Source: Quisquiliibacterium transsilvanicum | Lineage (GTDB): Bacteria; Pseudomonadota; Gammaproteobacteria; Burkholderiales; Burkholderiaceae_E | Reading direction: 5' to 3' | Length of the DNA stretch: 64,000 nucleotides | Assembly (NCBI RefSeq): GCF_014202215.1 | Contig: NZ_JACHGB010000002.1 | Location: 496,001 to 560,000, forward strand | Shown here: one piece after another, positions 8,487-16,904 of the stretch | Layout: the number at the start of each line of letters is the position of its first letter | Position numbering within the stretch: position 1 is the first letter of the stretch | Notes under the pieces: model-generated | Told to the model about the DNA's origin: nothing | What the model saw: only the letters and a program-made list of their open reading frames with translations | The model's database searches: none | Translations under genes and position numbers: made by a program

Positions 8487-9362
8487 ATGTCCAAGAGCGA
8501 CGACCGCAAGTCCAAGGGCAACGACAAGTCCAACGGCAAGGCAAAGGCCAGCGGCAACGGCAAGACCAAGGCCAAGACCAAGGCCAACGGGAAGGGAATC
8601 GGCAAGAGCGAGTACGAGGATTTTCTCGAGCCGCTGCAGATCGAGCTCAACCAGCTCGCCCGCTGGGTTCAGCATCGCGGCAAGCGCGTGGTCGTGCTCT
8701 TCGAGGGGCGCGACACCGCGGGCAAGGGCGGCGTCATCAGCGCAATCGCCGAAACCCTCAACCCCCGGCAGTTCCGCGTCGTGGCACTGCCCAAGCCCAG
8801 CGATGCCGAGAGCACCCAGTGGTACTTCCAGCGCTACGTTGCGCACCTGCCGGCGGCGGGCGAAATCGTGCTGTTCGATCGCAGCTGGTACAACCGCGCC
8901 GGAGTGGAGAAGGTGATGGGCTTCTGCACGGATGAGGAGTACCGGCGCTTCCTACGCGAGGCTCCGGTCTTCGAGAAGCTGCTGGTCGACGACGGGATCC
9001 TGCTCTTCAAGTACTGGCTCACCGTCGACCAGGAACGCCAGGAGGAGCGCTTCCAGGAGCGCTTCGACGATCCGCTCAAGCGCTGGAAGCTGTCGCCGAT
9101 CGACCTGAAGGCGCGCACGAAGTACCGCGAATACGGCAAGGCACGCGATGCGATGCTCGAGGCCACGCACACCGAGCAGGCGCCCTGGACGCTGGTGGAC
9201 TTCAACGACCAGCGGCGTGGACGCCTGACGCTGATCCGTCACCTGCTCGACCGGGTGCCGGACGTTGAAGTGCCTGTGGAGACCTTCAAGTTCCCGCCGC
9301 TCCACGGCGCCCCGCTGAGGGAAGAGTTCGCCGGGCCCCTGCGGCCGATCCCTCACGCCTGA
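8487..9362 (+). CDS. ppk2: polyphosphate kinase 2
   Basis: The protein is 291 residues from the ATG at 8487. The P-loop-like EGRDTAGKGG is at about 73-82, followed by DRSWYNRAG and a conserved basic C-terminal domain (KRWKLSPIDLKAR, YREYGKARDAM). This is the single-domain PPK2 type, which transfers phosphate between polyphosphate and nucleoside diphosphates. The first 40 residues are an unusual low-complexity Lys/Gly/Asn/Ser tail of repeated SKGN/NGKAK-like blocks, absent from the core fold. The gene is followed after 11 bases by the nitroreductase, so the two are probably co-transcribed. Confidence 0.93.
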   Translation: MSKSDDRKSKGNDKSNGKAKASGNGKTKAKTKANGKGIGKSEYEDFLEPLQIELNQLARWVQHRGKRVVVLFEGRDTAGKGGVISAIAETLNPRQFRVVALPKPSDAESTQWYFQRYVAHLPAAGEIVLFDRSWYNRAGVEKVMGFCTDEEYRRFLREAPVFEKLLVDDGILLFKYWLTVDQERQEERFQERFDDPLKRWKLSPIDLKARTKYREYGKARDAMLEATHTEQAPWTLVDFNDQRRGRLTLIRHLLDRVPDVEVPVETFKFPPLHGAPLREEFAGPLRPIPHA

Positions 9363-9373
9363 AGGGAGAACAC

Positions 9374-10021
9374 ATGTCCACGCTGACCAAGCTGGCGCTC
9401 GGAATGATGGGGCAGCTGCGGCCGAAGCCGACGCTGGGCGAGGCCGAGCAGGCGATCGCGCTGCCGCCGCCGCACAAGGCCGGCGGCATGCCGCTGATGG
9501 AGGCGCTGGCGCTGCGGCGGTCGTCGCGGGAGTTCGCGCCAGACGCGCTGCCGGCGCGGACGCTCTCGGACCTGCTGTGGGCCGCCTTCGGCGTCAACCG
9601 CGAGGAGGGCGGGCGCACCGCCCCCTCGGCGCTCAATGCGCAGGAGGTCGACGTGTACGTGGCGATGCCCTCGGGTGCGTACCTCTACGACCCCCGCGAA
9701 CATTCGCTGCAGCTGGCTGCTGGCGCCGACGTGCGCAGGGTCACCGGCTACCAGGATTTCGTCGACGAGGCGCCGCTGGACCTGGTCTACGTCGCAGACC
9801 ACGCGCGCATGCGGCTGGTACCCGCTGGCGAGCGCGACCGCTACGCGTACTGCGCGGCCGGCGCGATCTCGCAGAACGTCTACCTGTACTGCGCGAGCGC
9901 CGGGCTGGCCGCGGTGATCCGCGCCTGGATCGACCGCGAGGCGATCGCCCGGGCGCTGGGCCTGTCGCACGACCAGCAGGTGCTGCTGTCACAGACGGTC
10001 GGGCGGCCGGCAAAGGGCTGA
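9374..10021 (+). CDS. SagB/nitroreductase-family oxidoreductase
   Basis: The protein is 215 residues with an AAGGGAGAACAC ribosome-binding region. The fold signature LMEALALRRSSREFAPDALP (about 43-62), WAAFGVNRE, then AYCAAGAISQNVYLYCASAGLA and a C-terminal helix match the FMN-dependent SagB-like nitroreductases. Stand-alone members are NAD(P)H oxidoreductases of unknown substrate. No RiPP precursor or YcaO gene is adjacent, so a role in peptide oxidation is not supported. It follows ppk2 by 11 bases. Confidence 0.85.
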   Translation: MSTLTKLALGMMGQLRPKPTLGEAEQAIALPPPHKAGGMPLMEALALRRSSREFAPDALPARTLSDLLWAAFGVNREEGGRTAPSALNAQEVDVYVAMPSGAYLYDPREHSLQLAAGADVRRVTGYQDFVDEAPLDLVYVADHARMRLVPAGERDRYAYCAAGAISQNVYLYCASAGLAAVIRAWIDREAIARALGLSHDQQVLLSQTVGRPAKG

Positions 10022-10130
10022 GCCGATCGAGGGACTGCCGGACCGCCGTCCCGCTTTCGCCCACCTCGTGCAGGCTCTCGCGCCGATCTCCGATACGATC
10101 GGCGCGAATCACGCACACAAGGAGCACAGC

Positions 10131-11795
10131 ATGCGCGGCCGCACGGTCTTCATGGACAGCCTCGTCGCCCACGGCGTACGACACATCTTCGGCAACCCCG
10201 GAACCACCGAGAGTCCGCTGCTCGACGCGCTTCTCGACTACCCGTCGGTCGACTACATCGTCGCGCTGCACGAGGGCATGGCGGTGGGCGCGGCCAGCTA
10301 CTACGCGCGCACCACCGGCCGCACCGGCGTGGTCAGCCTGCACGTCGCGCCCGGTCTGGGCAACGGCATCGGCATGATCTACAACGCGCTGAAGGCCAGC
10401 GCGCCGCTGGTGGTCACCGCGGGCCAGCAGGACACGCGCATGCTGCGTCGCGAGCCCATCCTGAGCCACGACCTCGCCGCGATGGCCGCTCCGGTCACCA
10501 AGTGGAGCACCGAGGTGCGCAGCGCGGGCGAGATGGACGAGGTGATGCGCCGCGCGTTCAAGATCGCCAACGATCCGCCCTACGGTCCGGTGTTCGTATC
10601 GCTGCCCATCGACGTGATGGAGCAGGAGACCGGCAACCATGCCCGTGCGCCCGGCCGGCTGTACCGCACCGCCGCGCCCGATCCGCGCGGCATCGCCGAG
10701 GCCTGCGCGCTGCTCGAGGCTTCATCGGCGCCGGTGATCGTGGTCGGCGACGAGGTCGCGCGCACCGGGGCCACCGCTGACCTGGTGAAGCTGGCCGAGC
10801 GGATCGGCGCGCCGGTGTGGTTCGAGGGCATTCGCGGCCATGCCTCGTTCCCGAGCGCGCATCCGCATGCCCGCAGCGGCGTGCCCTTCGACGCGGGCGC
10901 CATCCGCAAGACTCTGGCCGGCGCCGACCTGGTGCTGCTGGTGGGCGGCGCCTTCTTCGAGGAGGTGTGGTTCACGCCGGGCTCGCCGTTCCCGGAGGGC
11001 GCGCGCGTCGTGCAACTCGAATCGTCGGCCAGGCCGCTCGCCTTCAACCACGCGGTGGATGTCGGTGTCGTCGCCGAGCTCGGCGCCTCGCTTCGCGCGC
11101 TGGACATCGCGCTGGCGGCGGCCACCGGTGAGCCCTGGCGCACCGCGGCCGCAGCGCGCTGCGCGACGCTGGCCGAGCAGAAGGCGGCGGACCTCGCCGC
11201 TTACGCGTCGCGCCGCGACAAGGCCTGGGCGCGCGCCCCGATCTCGATGCCGCGCGTGATGACCGAACTGCGCAAGGGCGCGCCGGCCGAGGCAGTGATC
11301 GTCGAGGAGTCGATCACCGCGAGCATGGACTTCGCCGCCGCCTTCGGCTTCGACGCCCCCGACCAGTTCCTCGGCGCGCGTGGCGGCGGCATCGGCCAGG
11401 GTCTTGCCGGGGCCATCGGTGCGAGCGTGGGCAACCCTGGCCGCCCGGTGCTGTGCGTGTCCGGCGACGGCTCGGCTATGTACTCGATCCAGGCGCTCTG
11501 GAGCGCCGCGCACCACCGGCTGCCGATCGTGTTCGCCATCCTGGTGAATCGCGAGTACCGCGTGCTCAAGCACAACCTGGACATCTACCGCCAGCGCTTC
11601 GACGCGGCCTCCGACAAGCCCTATCCGAAGATGGACCTCGAGGGCCCCGAACTGGGCTTCGTCGAGATGGCGGCGGGAATGGGCGTGCCGGGCGTGCGCG
11701 TGACGAATCCGGACGAGGTGGCAGCGGCCATCGCGCAGGCCTTCGCCGCGGGCGGGCCGCGGCTGGTGGAGATCGAGATCGAGGGAAAGCGCTAG
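10131..11795 (+). CDS. thiamine-diphosphate enzyme, benzoylformate-decarboxylase-like
   Basis: The protein is 554 residues from the ATG at 10131 (AAGGAGCACAGC upstream). It has three classic ThDP-enzyme domains: an N-terminal pyrimidine-binding domain with GNPGTTESPLLDALLDYP, a central Rossmann-like domain, and a C-terminal PP domain with the motif GDGSAMYS and the Mg-binding Asn in ILVNREYRV. LHVAPGLGNGIG and VVTAGQQD match positions of benzoylformate decarboxylase that include its active-site His. A 2-oxoacid decarboxylase or lyase is the best call; the true substrate is unknown. The 109-base gap before it looks sufficient for a promoter. Confidence 0.85.
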   Translation: MRGRTVFMDSLVAHGVRHIFGNPGTTESPLLDALLDYPSVDYIVALHEGMAVGAASYYARTTGRTGVVSLHVAPGLGNGIGMIYNALKASAPLVVTAGQQDTRMLRREPILSHDLAAMAAPVTKWSTEVRSAGEMDEVMRRAFKIANDPPYGPVFVSLPIDVMEQETGNHARAPGRLYRTAAPDPRGIAEACALLEASSAPVIVVGDEVARTGATADLVKLAERIGAPVWFEGIRGHASFPSAHPHARSGVPFDAGAIRKTLAGADLVLLVGGAFFEEVWFTPGSPFPEGARVVQLESSARPLAFNHAVDVGVVAELGASLRALDIALAAATGEPWRTAAAARCATLAEQKAADLAAYASRRDKAWARAPISMPRVMTELRKGAPAEAVIVEESITASMDFAAAFGFDAPDQFLGARGGGIGQGLAGAIGASVGNPGRPVLCVSGDGSAMYSIQALWSAAHHRLPIVFAILVNREYRVLKHNLDIYRQRFDAASDKPYPKMDLEGPELGFVEMAAGMGVPGVRVTNPDEVAAAIAQAFAAGGPRLVEIEIEGKR

Positions 11796-11801
11796 CGCGC
11801 G

Positions 11802-11841
11802 GCAGCGAGCGGACCGCAGCGAGCGGACCGCAGCGAGCGCG
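11802..11841. repeat. 14-bp tandem repeat
   Basis: GCAGCGAGCGGACC occurs at 11802-11815 and 11816-11829, with a partial third copy from 11830. It lies between the convergent ThDP-enzyme and HicB genes and runs into the hairpin at 11832-11850. Confidence 0.9.
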
Positions 11842-11850
11842 CCGCTCGCT
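11832..11850. terminator. hairpin between convergent genes
   Basis: AGCGAGCG and CGCTCGCT form an 8-bp perfect stem around the loop CGC. The last base is the first base of the HicB stop codon. It probably ends transcription from one or both sides. No T-run follows. Confidence 0.5.
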
Positions 11851-12245
11851 CAGGGTGCCGACAGCGCAAGCCGGGCGATGTAGCCGGAGCGGGTCTCGCC
11901 AGCCGCGCGTGCCTTGGCGTCGAGGCGCGCGAGCACACGGCGGGGCAGCGTGATGTTCACCCGCTCGGCACGTTCGTCGAGCACCGCGGGGTCCACTTCC
12001 GCGATCGCCCAGATCCATCCGGCGAACTCGGGGTTCGCGCGATGCGCGTGGATGCTCGACGGCATCGGCACGGGTTCGCCGGAGTCCACCGCCGCTTCGA
12101 TCCACGCCGCGATCGCCTCCTTCGCGTTTTCGATCGCCTCGTCGACGCCGCCGTCGGCTGCGGAAAAACATCCCGGCAGGTCGGGGACGGCCACACCCCA
12201 GGCGGCTTCATCACTGCCCGGTTCGATTGCGATGGGGTACTTCAT
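11850..12245 (-). CDS. HicB-family antitoxin (orphan)
   Basis: The protein is 131 residues from the ATG at 12245. The N-terminal degraded RNase-H-like HicB domain is visible (MKYPIAIEPGSDEAAWGVAV, DLPGCFSAADGGVDEAIENA, then IAAWIEAAVDSGEPVP). The C-terminal ribbon-helix-helix region (RVNITLPRRVLARLDAKA, TRSGYIARLAL) would bind DNA. HicB normally neutralises the mRNA-cleaving HicA toxin encoded just upstream. Here the 272 bases upstream (12246-12517) contain no HicA-like frame with the GSHHxF motif, so this appears to be a solitary antitoxin or a regulator. Confidence 0.85.
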   Translation of the reverse strand: MKYPIAIEPGSDEAAWGVAVPDLPGCFSAADGGVDEAIENAKEAIAAWIEAAVDSGEPVPMPSSIHAHRANPEFAGWIWAIAEVDPAVLDERAERVNITLPRRVLARLDAKARAAGETRSGYIARLALSAP

Positions 12246-12517
12246 TTCGCCTCTAGTCGAGATAGACACGATACACATCGTCGGGGGCTCGCATCGATGA
12301 AGATCGACGCTTGCTGGGTACACCATCGTCCTGAAGGGTGGCTCGGGGCGCAATCGACCCTGTGGTCGATTCGATGGACTGGCCCGGGCCTTCAGTCCCG
12401 GTGGCAGGCGCTCTGAGGACGCGGGGACTTCCGCTTTCCTGCGCGTGCGCGATGCCGCAGCGATGCGCCCGGCGTAGGCTGGCGCCCAGTGCTGTTCAAC
12501 CCCATCCGGAGCCAGCG

Positions 12518-13126
12518 ATGCTGACCGTCTATCACGTCCCCGTCACCCGATCGCTGCGCGTCCTGTGGCTGTGCCAGGAGCTGGAGCTGCCGCACCAGGT
12601 GAAGACCGTCGACTTCGCCGCCGCCTACCGCGCCGGCCCGGAGTGGCGCGCGCTGAACCCGGTGGGCAAGGTGCCGGCGATGACCGACGGCGGGTTCACG
12701 ATGTTCGAGTCCGGCGCCATGGTGCAGTACCTGCTCGACCGTCATGGCAAGGGCCGGCTGCAGCCGGCGCCTGGCACCGAGTCACATGGCATCTACCTGC
12801 AATGGAGCTGGTTCGCCGAGGCCACCTACGCGCGCCCGATCGGCGAGATCGTCAACCACCGGCGCGCGTTCGGCGAGGCAGGCGAGATCCCGGCCGTGGT
12901 CGAGGAGATGAAGGGCCGCGCCCGCCTGTGCTCCGAGGCGGTGGACCGCGCGCTGCGCGGCCGCAGCTATCTGCTGGGCGAGGAGTTCAGCGCTGCCGAC
13001 ATCATGATGGGCTACTCGGTGATGCTGGCTCAGCGCTTCACCTCGACCGAGGGGCTGGACGAGCTGAATGCGTACTGGGCCAGGCTGTCGGCGCGGCCGG
13101 CGTATCAGCGGGCGGCAGCGGCCTGA
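12518..13126 (+). CDS. glutathione S-transferase
   Basis: The protein is 202 residues from the ATG at 12518. The N-terminal thioredoxin-like domain includes VTRSLRVLWLCQELELPHQ and the glutathione-contacting NPVGKVPAM and FESGAMVQYLLDR segments. The helical C-terminal domain ends with YLLGEEFSAADIMMGYSVM, the usual N-capping motif region. It should conjugate glutathione to electrophiles in the cytosol. It is complete, unlike the GST fragment at 3631-4033. The 241 bases downstream (13127-13367) hold no recognisable gene. Confidence 0.92.
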   Translation: MLTVYHVPVTRSLRVLWLCQELELPHQVKTVDFAAAYRAGPEWRALNPVGKVPAMTDGGFTMFESGAMVQYLLDRHGKGRLQPAPGTESHGIYLQWSWFAEATYARPIGEIVNHRRAFGEAGEIPAVVEEMKGRARLCSEAVDRALRGRSYLLGEEFSAADIMMGYSVMLAQRFTSTEGLDELNAYWARLSARPAYQRAAAA

Positions 13127-13367
13127 GTCGGGGGCAGATGGGCGGCGTGGCCGCGGACTGCAATGATCGCCCTGCAGGCGAAGTTCACTCGGATGCTCGG
13201 GTCGGGTGTCGTTCGGCAGGCCAGCCTTGCCGCCTGTCGTCCGCCACCGACCGCTCGGTCACGGCGCAAGCGCAGCGCCTGCGCCCACCGGAACTGGCGC
13301 ACACCGGCCCGCCGCCCGACTCCTTAAGCTGCCTGCCTTCGGTCACGACCGACAACGAGCCGAACGC

Positions 13368-14858
13368 ATGCCCCGCCTCTCCAAGTCCCGTCTCGTCGAG
13401 TTCCGGCAGTGCCCCAAGCGGCTGTGGCTGCAGGTTCGTCATCCGGAGCTGCGCGAGGATGCCGCCGCTACCCGGCTGGCCTTCGCCGCGGGCCACAGCG
13501 TGGGCGAAGCGGCGCGCGGCCTGTACCCGGAGGGTGTGCTCGTCGAGCCGGCCGAGGGCCTGGGCGAGGCGCTTCGGCTGACGCGCGAGCTGGTCGCACA
13601 AGTTCCGCCCAGGCCGCTCTTCGAGGCCACCTTCGAGCATCGCGGCGTGCTGATGCGGGCGGATCTGCTGCTGCCTCAGGACGGCGGCTGGACCCTGGCC
13701 GAGGTGAAGTCCTCCGGCTCGGTGAAAGGCCATTATCTCGAGGATGTCGCCATCCAGCGCTGGGTGCTCGAGGGCGCTGGCCTGCCGCTGAAAGGGGTGG
13801 AGCTCTGGCACCTGGACACCGGCTGGACCTATCCGGGCGGCGGGCGCTACGAGGGGCTGCTGATGCGCCACGACCTCGATGCCGCCACCCGCGGCATCGC
13901 CGCACAGGTTTCCGGCTGGGCTGCAGCGGCTGCCGCGACGCTGGAGGGCGGGGAGCCGTCGGTCGCCATGGGCGAGCAGTGCAACTCGCCGTTCAACTGC
14001 CCCTTTGCCGCGCACTGCGCCGCGCAGGCCGGCGCACAGCCGGAGTACCCGGTCACGCTGCTGCCTGGCAACGCGGGCAAGCGGCTGGCCGCGCAGCTGA
14101 TCGCGGAGGGCCATCTCGACCTGCGACGAGTGCCCGCGGACCGGTTCACCGAAGCAGACCTCGCGCTGGTCGCCCGCGTCACCCGCGAAGGCGAACCCTG
14201 GATCGACCCGATGGCGGCGCGCATCGTGCGGGCGCTGCCCTATCCGCGCGCCTGCCTCGACTTCGAGACCATCGGTTTTGCGGTGCCGGTCTGGCCGGGC
14301 ACCCGGCCCTGGCAGCAGTTGCCCTTCCAGTGGTCCTGCCATGTCGAACACGCGGACGGCCGGCTCGAACCGCTGGAGTTCCTCGACCTCTCCGGCGCCG
14401 ATCCCAGCCGTGGCTGCGCCGAGGCGCTGGTGCGCGCGATTCCGGCCGACGGCGTGGTGATCGCCTACAACGCCGGGTTCGAGCGCAACGTGATCAACCA
14501 GCTGGCGCGGCGCTTCCCCGACCTCGGCGAACCGCTGACCCGGATCGCACAGCGTCTGTTCGACCTGCTGCCGGTGGTGCGCAGTCACTACTACCATCGC
14601 GACATGATGGGCTCGCGCTCGATCAAGGCGGTGCTGCCGACCATCGGGGCAGGGCTGGACCACGCGTCGCTGGGCGAGGTGCAGGACGGCACGGCCGCGC
14701 AGGCGGCCTACATGGAGTGCATCGCACCGGCCACTTCGCCTGCGCGCAGGCGCGAGCTGGAGGCGGGGCTGCGGCGCTATTGCGCGCTGGACACGCTGGG
14801 GCTGGTGGAACTGGCGCGCTTCCTGGCGGGGACGGACGAGGCTGGGCGCACGCCGTGA
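13368..14858 (+). CDS. DUF2779 protein: Cas4-like nuclease fused to a DEDD-type exonuclease
   Basis: The protein is 496 residues. The N-terminal half resembles Cas4/RecB-type PD-(D/E)XK nucleases: LSKSRLVEFRQCPKRLWL, D99 in LMRADLLL, E112-x-K114 in LAEVKSSG, and four cysteines (C15, C205, C211, C217) placed like the [4Fe-4S] ligands of Cas4/AddB. The C-terminal half has ACLDFETIGF (D298, E300), AYNAGFERNVI and RRYCALDTLGLVELA, matching a DEDD 3'-5' exonuclease. DUF2779 proteins are widespread and uncharacterised. Processing of DNA ends in repair or defence is a reasonable inference. No cas gene or other nuclease partner is adjacent. Confidence 0.85.
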   Translation: MPRLSKSRLVEFRQCPKRLWLQVRHPELREDAAATRLAFAAGHSVGEAARGLYPEGVLVEPAEGLGEALRLTRELVAQVPPRPLFEATFEHRGVLMRADLLLPQDGGWTLAEVKSSGSVKGHYLEDVAIQRWVLEGAGLPLKGVELWHLDTGWTYPGGGRYEGLLMRHDLDAATRGIAAQVSGWAAAAAATLEGGEPSVAMGEQCNSPFNCPFAAHCAAQAGAQPEYPVTLLPGNAGKRLAAQLIAEGHLDLRRVPADRFTEADLALVARVTREGEPWIDPMAARIVRALPYPRACLDFETIGFAVPVWPGTRPWQQLPFQWSCHVEHADGRLEPLEFLDLSGADPSRGCAEALVRAIPADGVVIAYNAGFERNVINQLARRFPDLGEPLTRIAQRLFDLLPVVRSHYYHRDMMGSRSIKAVLPTIGAGLDHASLGEVQDGTAAQAAYMECIAPATSPARRRELEAGLRRYCALDTLGLVELARFLAGTDEAGRTP

Positions 14859-14892
14859 GCCTGGCCGGCGCGGCGCTGGAGGCGCAGGGCCG

Positions 14893-15211
14893 ATGTCATC
14901 CCGGGCGATGATCAGGACATGCCCTTTCTGCCCTCCCGATGCGGAACGCATCGCGCACGCCAATGGGCTCGCGGTCGCCATTCGTGACGGCTTCCCCGTT
15001 TCGCCCGGCCATACCCTGGTGATTCCTGTTCGGCACGGAACTCCGACCTGACGGCTACAACGTCGGCGTCAACGATGGCCGGGCCGCGGGCCAGACGGTG
15101 ATGCACCTGCACGTCCACCTGATCCCGAGATACGAGGGGGATCGGCCAGACCCACGCGGCGGGGTCAGGTGGATCTTCCCGGACAAGGCGGACTACTGGT
15201 CCGGGCGCTGA
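14893..15211 (+). pseudogene. HIT-family hydrolase, internally deleted and frameshifted
   Basis: The frame starts at 14893 (MSSRAMIRTCPFCPPDAERI, then RDGFPVSPGHTLVIPVRH) and stops at about 15051. A second frame carries the rest: LRPDGYNVGVNDGRAAGQ, the HIT active-site motif HLHVHLIPRYEGD, and GGVRWIFPDKADYW to the TGA at 15211. About 30-35 residues that normally join these parts are missing. Intact HIT proteins hydrolyse nucleoside phosphoramidates or dinucleotides using the histidine triad. As written the protein would be truncated before the triad. The damage could be real or an assembly error. Confidence 0.75.
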
Positions 15212-15256
15212 GCCGGATCAGTCGCCTGCGCGCTCGACGTCCTGCCCACTACTCGC

Positions 15257-15727
15257 TCACTCGGCGCGAAGGGTCCTGAGCTCCACGCGAAACGCTCCCG
15301 CCTGGCCGTCCGAGATCAGCACCCCCACCGATCGCACGCCGCCAAAATCGAGCGGCGGAGCCGCCACCGGCCGGCCCCTGAAGCTCGCCGTGAAGTCCGC
15401 GGGCGAGAAGCGCAGCGTCGTCCACTCCCGCGGTGCGCTGAACCGTGCCTGATACTGCGCAGTGGCGTTGCTGTCGTCGAGCTTCAAGGTGAGCTTGTAA
15501 CGCTGACCGTCGCCGCGCAGCGTCACCAGCAGTGCGGCGGCGCCCGCGGGCACGCGCAGCGGGCCGCGGAAGGACGCGAAGCCGCCGTTGTTGTCGAGCG
15601 AGACCTGGCCCTCGAAGCGCAGCGCGCCGTCGATCTGGGAAAGCCGCGAGTTCGACACCCCGCCCATCACCCCGTCGTTGATGACGCGGAACTCGGCGGC
15701 GACGGACTGGTCGGAGAAATCGAGCAA
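15257..15727 (-). CDS. CIA30-family protein (complex I intermediate-associated protein 30 domain)
   Basis: The frame encodes about 156 residues with the CIA30/NDUFAF1-like galactose-binding fold: VINDGVMGGVSNSRL, LRFEGQVSLDNNGGFASFRG, and FRGRPVAAPPLDFGGVRSVG. There is no in-frame ATG. TTG at 15727 is the most likely start, just after the stop of the upstream esterase, and no strong ribosome-binding site is visible. Translational coupling to the esterase is possible. Bacterial members are of unknown function; some are linked to assembly of redox enzymes. A missing first few residues cannot be excluded. Confidence 0.75.
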   Translation of the reverse strand: MLDFSDQSVAAEFRVINDGVMGGVSNSRLSQIDGALRFEGQVSLDNNGGFASFRGPLRVPAGAAALLVTLRGDGQRYKLTLKLDDSNATAQYQARFSAPREWTTLRFSPADFTASFRGRPVAAPPLDFGGVRSVGVLISDGQAGAFRVELRTLRAE

Positions 15728-15756
15728 GGCGGACCCGCGCCGGCAACCGGCCCGGC

Positions 15757-16833
15757 TCAGTGTGTCGCAAGGAAGCTGCGGATCTCCTCGAAGGCCTCGC
15801 GGCCCTCGGGGAGGTCGGGATGGAAGATCTGCCAGACATGGACCATGTGCGTCCAGGTCTGCAGCGTGACCGGAGATCCGGCGGCTGCGGCCTTGTTGGC
15901 GTAGCGCCGGGCGTCGTCGTGCAGCATCTCGGCCTCGCTCGACTGAATCAGCAGCGGCGGCAGGCCGGCGAGATTGCCATATACGGGGGAGACGAGCGGG
16001 TCGCTGGGCCTGATCCGGGTCTGCAGCCAGGCGCCCCACAGCAGCAGGCTGTGGGGAATCTTCGCGAGCGCGCCGAAGAACGGGCCAAGCATCGGATCGG
16101 TGGGGCGGTTCTGCTTCAGGCTGGGGCTGCCCATCGTCGCGTCGGTCAGCGGTGAAAGCGCCACTGCCGCGTCCGGGGCCCGCAGACCGTGGTCGCGGAT
16201 CCAGGCCAGCAGCGACAGCGTGAGGTTGCCGCCGGCCGAGTCGCCTGCCACGTAAACGCGGGCAGCAGGCCCCGCGCCCTGCGGGCCGTTGTCGAGCATC
16301 CACCCGTAGGCGCTGCGGCAATCCTGGATGCCGGCGATGCGCGGATGTTCGGGCATCAGGCGGTAGTCGATCGCCAGCACCGCAGCGCCGCTGATCTCGG
16401 AGAACCGGCTGGTGAGGCGGCGATGGCTGCGTGGACTGCCCATGATGAAGGCGCCGCCGTGGATGTAGAGCAGCCTGCGGGCCGGATCGGCGCCCGGGGC
16501 CAGCACCCACTCCGCGCGCACCCCGCCGGCGTCCGCCGGAGTGACGCTCACACCCTGTGCGTCATCGGGAAAGAGCGTGTCGATGTACTGGCGCAGCACG
16601 GCCACGTGCCGGCTGCGCGGCACCCCGTCGAGCAGGCGGGCCGCACCGCCCAGCGATGCCACCACTGCGCGGTGCGCATCGCTGGCCGGACCGGGTGGCG
16701 ACAGGCAGCGGCCGGCTGGGCGGTCGAACATCGACAGATCCGGCCCCTGCAGGCGGAAGCGGGCGATCGCCCAGGCGAGCAGCGCCAGGGCGAACAGCAG
16801 GAACAGGGCGACCAGCAGCGGATGGACGTTCAT
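15757..16833 (-). CDS. alpha/beta hydrolase, hormone-sensitive-lipase-type esterase
   Basis: The protein is 358 residues. An N-terminal hydrophobic helix (about 5-24) suggests membrane anchoring or export. The HSL-family oxyanion motif HGGAF is at 125-129, the nucleophile S199 is in GDSAGG, and the acid and His are probably in SEAEMLHDDARR and WTHMVHVWQ. It should hydrolyse carboxylic esters. It is followed closely by the CIA30-like gene on the same strand. A role in detoxifying or mobilising esters fits the neighbourhood but is not shown. Confidence 0.9.
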   Translation of the reverse strand: MNVHPLLVALFLLFALALLAWAIARFRLQGPDLSMFDRPAGRCLSPPGPASDAHRAVVASLGGAARLLDGVPRSRHVAVLRQYIDTLFPDDAQGVSVTPADAGGVRAEWVLAPGADPARRLLYIHGGAFIMGSPRSHRRLTSRFSEISGAAVLAIDYRLMPEHPRIAGIQDCRSAYGWMLDNGPQGAGPAARVYVAGDSAGGNLTLSLLAWIRDHGLRAPDAAVALSPLTDATMGSPSLKQNRPTDPMLGPFFGALAKIPHSLLLWGAWLQTRIRPSDPLVSPVYGNLAGLPPLLIQSSEAEMLHDDARRYANKAAAAGSPVTLQTWTHMVHVWQIFHPDLPEGREAFEEIRSFLATH

Positions 16834-16904
16834 GCGTCATGCCCCCCGCGGCGCGGCGCCTCGCGTGCTGCGGCGAGCCGCAGCTGCCAGACCCGCCGGC
16901 TCAT

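Noticed and set aside
9374-10021. RiPP azole-forming cluster based on the SagB-like protein
   Set aside because: No YcaO, precursor peptide or transporter is adjacent; the neighbours are PPK2 and a ThDP enzyme.
12246-12517. A HicA gene upstream of hicB
   Set aside because: No frame in the gap shows the GSHHxF core or the small basic HicA composition; short frames such as the one beginning MCIVSIST are not toxin-like.
13368-14858. CRISPR adaptation locus based on the Cas4-like domain
   Set aside because: No cas1, cas2 or repeat array in the window; DUF2779 proteins are normally stand-alone.
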